A model generated the notes under the pieces. That model was not told the origin of the DNA and did not search any database. It was given only the letters and a program-made list of their open reading frames with translations. From contig JAEMWC010000283.1 of assembly GCA_016490735.1 (NCBI GenBank), positions 72,001 to 136,000 on the forward strand: a DNA stretch of 64,000 nt, given 5' to 3'. Position numbers and translations under genes: made by a program. The stretch's first letter is position 1. Every line of letters begins with the position of its first letter. The stretch is from Pachyseris speciosa (Eukaryota > Cnidaria > Anthozoa > Scleractinia > Pachyseridae). Below are positions 61,681 to 64,000 of this stretch, piece by piece.

Positions 61681-62280
61681 TTGATAAGAAGGAAGTCAGA
61701 CGAGTTCAGAGTACAAAATATCTTGGAGTAAAATTAGACGAAAACATTACATGGAATGAGTACATCGATAAGCTTTGTACTCAAGTAAATCAAGCAATTA
61801 GTGACACGTGATTATGTATCTAGGGTGTCCTAAATACTATTTTTAATTCTCTAATCCAGCCTGTTTTCGACTACTGTGGTGTTGACTACGGCAATCTGGA
61901 TATTTCAAGGGCTTGCTACTAGACTTAAAAAAACTGCAGAAAACAACAGCAGGAATAACTACCTTTCAGGTTATGATGTACAATCTGCAGATATTATCAG
62001 GCAACGTAATTATTGGGAAACGCTTACAAGGAACGAAAGACACCTACGTTTATATATTGATGTATGATGTAGTAAACAAAAGGTACCCAAATATGTAAGC
62101 GAATTTTCGCAAACTCCTGTGAAAATAACCTCTATAAGCCTCTGCTTTGGACAGAACATTACTAAGGGTCATTAGGAGCCACACAGTGGAATTTGTTGCC
62201 TGAAGACTGTAAGACATAAGAATCCAAAGCTTTTAAAAAGAGGATGCTGGCTTTAGGTAAACGAACTGTTGATAACTAGG
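61670..62280 (+). pseudogene. LINE reverse-transcriptase C-terminal fragment
   Basis: The + strand encodes VRRVQSTKYLGVKLDENITW and NEYIDKLCTQVNQAI, then, after stops, SLIQPVFDYCGVDYGN and, further on, a WNLLP-containing block and FKKRMLAL. The order (KYLGV.iDe.LtW, QP.fDYC, W..LP) is that of the connection/C-terminal region of non-LTR reverse transcriptases. Several stops and frame changes: dead. Confidence 0.75.
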
Positions 62281-62454
62281 GATTATTATTATGTATTAAA
62301 GTTATTACATCTATGTTAAGTTGAGTTGAACGTTTTTTAACACACTGTTTGTAATATTATTTAGCTTTATTTCAATACGGCTTTCTTGTAGAGAAGTTAG
62401 TTAATAACTTATAACGTTACGGTATTCAAATTTAAAAAGTGATTCAATCAATCT

Positions 62455-62575
62455 GGGCCCAGTTGCTCGAAGCATGGTTAGCGATAACCAGGATTAAATA
62501 GCATGACAACCTATAGGTTTTAATACATCTTAACCAATGGTTATTGCTAACCATACTTCGAGCAACTTGCAGCCC
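62455..62575. mobile_element. MITE, 121 bp
   Basis: GGGCCCAGTTGCTCGAAGCA at the left is inverted at the right (ACTTCGAGCAACTTGCAGCC). The inner GGTTAGCGATAACC and GGTTATTGCTAACC also pair. Confidence 0.7.
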
Positions 62576-62675
62576 TGTTGGCTTTTAAGATGGAAAAAGG
62601 AAATGATAAATAAATGGCACGCTTACTTAATCACATTTAATGGTTTCATAAGCATTTTTTTTCGGTGGAGAAAAC

Positions 62676-62852
62676 TAAGGGCCTCCACAGACGAGGCAAA
62701 TCGTTATCGACGACTATTCTCAGTCCACAACTTAATTGTATCGGCAACTATGAGTGTTAGAAAATGCGTTTCTAGATTCAAAACGTTTTGTTGTCGATTA
62801 ACCGTACGTATTGAGGGAGCCTGGAAACTTGCCTTGTCTGTGGAGGCCCTAA
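62676..62852. mobile_element. PIF/Harbinger-type MITE, 171 bp, TAA target
   Basis: Element 62679-62849 starts GGGCCTCCACAGACGAGGCA and ends with the inverse (GTCTGTGGAGGCCC), flanked by TAA on both sides. Confidence 0.8.
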
Positions 62853-62866
62853 GCTGGTGTTCGTAA

Positions 62867-63127
62867 ATGATATCAATTTCTGTTGAGTCCCTTTTAATCA
62901 CCTTGTTTCCGCAAGGTCTAACGGCCGAAATGGAAGCTAAACTCCAGCTAAAACAAAGGCTACTTAGATGTTGCTTTGAGGCAGCTTTCTTGGTCGGTCC
63001 CAGTGTCCTCTGTGTCAAGAAAGTCAAGAAGGTCTTAAAGGTTCCACAAGAATTTTGGAAACAAACACCTGTGTTCTTGAGTGAAATGGGCTACAAAAAA
63101 GGAACGAAGTCGTCGTGGAAACCATGA
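62867..63127 (+). CDS. hypothetical 86-aa ORF
   Basis: An open frame of normal composition with an amphipathic segment (AEMEAKLQLKQRLLRCCFEA) and a Lys-rich middle (VKKVKKVLKVPQEFW). Not recognised. It begins right after a MITE and has no visible exon partners; it may be a fragment of a captured gene or chance. Confidence 0.15.
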   Translation: MISISVESLLITLFPQGLTAEMEAKLQLKQRLLRCCFEAAFLVGPSVLCVKKVKKVLKVPQEFWKQTPVFLSEMGYKKGTKSSWKP

Positions 63128-63487
63128 AGTTAGTGCCAATATTCTCATTCGAAACACTTTAGTTTACCATGCGTCCAGCCGAGCACGATCTCAAACGAGG
63201 CGATGACGCGTGTGAAGAAAAATAAGAAGGAACGGGTGCATTGTCGCTCTCGTTACCAGGGAACGAAGATTACTACTTGAACTCGGATAATGTACTTTGG
63301 GCCAATCAAAATTCAAATTAACTTCGAGACTTCGACTTAACAGACTTCGAGGACCAGACCAAGTACGAGTACGAATTTTCCTGAAAACTCGTTAGCATGC
63401 TTAAGATAATCTTTCGTGACATCAATACTGTTTCTGCAACTCCTTGTCTGCTGGTAAGCAACAAGGAAGAGTGACGGTTCTGGGAGG

Positions 63488-63519
<32 letters not shown>

Positions 63520-63555
63520 ATGGGGGTGTGGAACACGATAATTTAATTTATCAAC
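63128..63555. other. spacer, nothing recognised
   Basis: Mixed-composition DNA with short inverted pieces (CGAGACTTCGA) and no gene or clear repeat. Confidence 0.4.
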
Positions 63556-63559
63556 GGAG

Positions 63560-63900
63560 AGTATAATGTAAATTGACTACCGTACAGGGATTCAAAAAGC
63601 TGACGTTTCGAGCGTTAGCCCTTCGCCAGAGCGAATCAAGGAATTGTGGGTTATGTATGGTTTACATACAGAATATGGAGCTACACTATTGGTGGTAACA
63701 AGGAAACGTGAAAAACAGGAATAAATAAATTGAATGAAACGCTTTCGTTGATACCATGGGGATTAAGAGTACCGATTTGAAAGATAAAGTTTTGCTCGAG
63801 ATTTTTACGGCTTTCCGTGGTACCTTGATGTAGGGACAACTCGCTCCAGATAACACATATAATTATACGTTGACCTCTCATAGAGTTCGTAGTTATTGTT
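63560..63900 (-). pseudogene. Penelope-like retroelement 3' fragment
   Basis: The minus strand at 63881-63681 encodes TTESRKNLEQNFIFQIGTLN followed by PHGINE, like the end of the GIY-YIG-type region of Penelope-like elements ('W...L.TL.PHGIN'). The DNA beyond (GACGTTTCGAGCGTTAGCCC, about 63602) is of the type found at their 3' ends. Truncated at the 5' side by other DNA. Confidence 0.5.
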
Positions 63901-64000
63901 GTCTCATTCGCAAATGCACCCGCAACCTCTAACGAGGGGATCCTTTAGCGAGAGGGAACTTAGCAGCGGCCCCACGCTATCCTCTTATGAGGACGTAGTT
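63901..64000. other. window right edge, nothing recognised
   Basis: About 100 bp with CCTCTAACGAGGGG and CTCTTATGAGG small palindromes, possibly the start of another repeat cut by the window. Confidence 0.3.

Overview
The window looks like a chromosomal piece of an invertebrate animal genome, most plausibly a cnidarian such as a coral or sea anemone. That is an inference from three things: two spliced 14-3-3 genes with GT-AG (and one GC-AG) introns, intergenic DNA packed with short inverted-repeat transposons, and an integrated Polinton/adintovirus-type element. No rRNA, bacterial operon or CRISPR array is visible.

Bases 1 to about 12,150 are the right part of an integrated adintovirus-like (Polinton/Maverick lineage) element, all genes on the + strand. 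In order: penton-like minor capsid protein (5' end cut by the window edge), small basic AT-hook protein, double-jelly-roll major capsid protein, pX/pVI-like minor virion protein, adenain-like cysteine protease, Cys-rich head plus parvovirus-type phospholipase A2, retrovirus-like integrase with a chromodomain, BRO-N protein with a nuclease-like C-terminus, AT-hook/zinc-finger protein, and a protein-primed family B DNA polymerase. Capsid, small and accessory genes are open. The pX, protease, PLA2, integrase and polymerase genes each carry visible lesions: frameshifts, one in-frame stop, a 976-bp foldback transposon in the protease, and an insertion in the polymerase that carries an exact copy of the element's own terminal unit. 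So this is a resident, no longer intact but not ancient copy. Its left end lies outside the window.

From 12,150 to 15,690 is a gene-poor spacer with repeats. From 15,821 to 41,828 is a four-exon 14-3-3 gene (250 aa, 64+295+335+59 bp) with introns of 11.0, 13.4 and 0.8 kb. From 48,909 to 60,758 is a second, tandem 14-3-3 gene (249 aa) with introns at the same three positions and phases, so the two are a head-to-tail duplicate pair.

The introns and spacers hold most of the mobile DNA: a complex foldback (19.0-21.5 kb), Tc1/mariner-like and pogo-like elements, two identical 602-bp TTAA-flanked (piggyBac-type) elements, a 5.2-kb element with 6-bp target duplications and minisatellite-bearing inverted ends that resembles an IS3EU transposon and contains a decayed HECT ubiquitin-ligase-like gene, several Mutator-like and PIF/Harbinger-like MITEs with clear target duplications, three LINE reverse-transcriptase fragments, tRNA-derived repeats, and a Penelope-like fragment at the right edge. 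No other convincing host gene was found.
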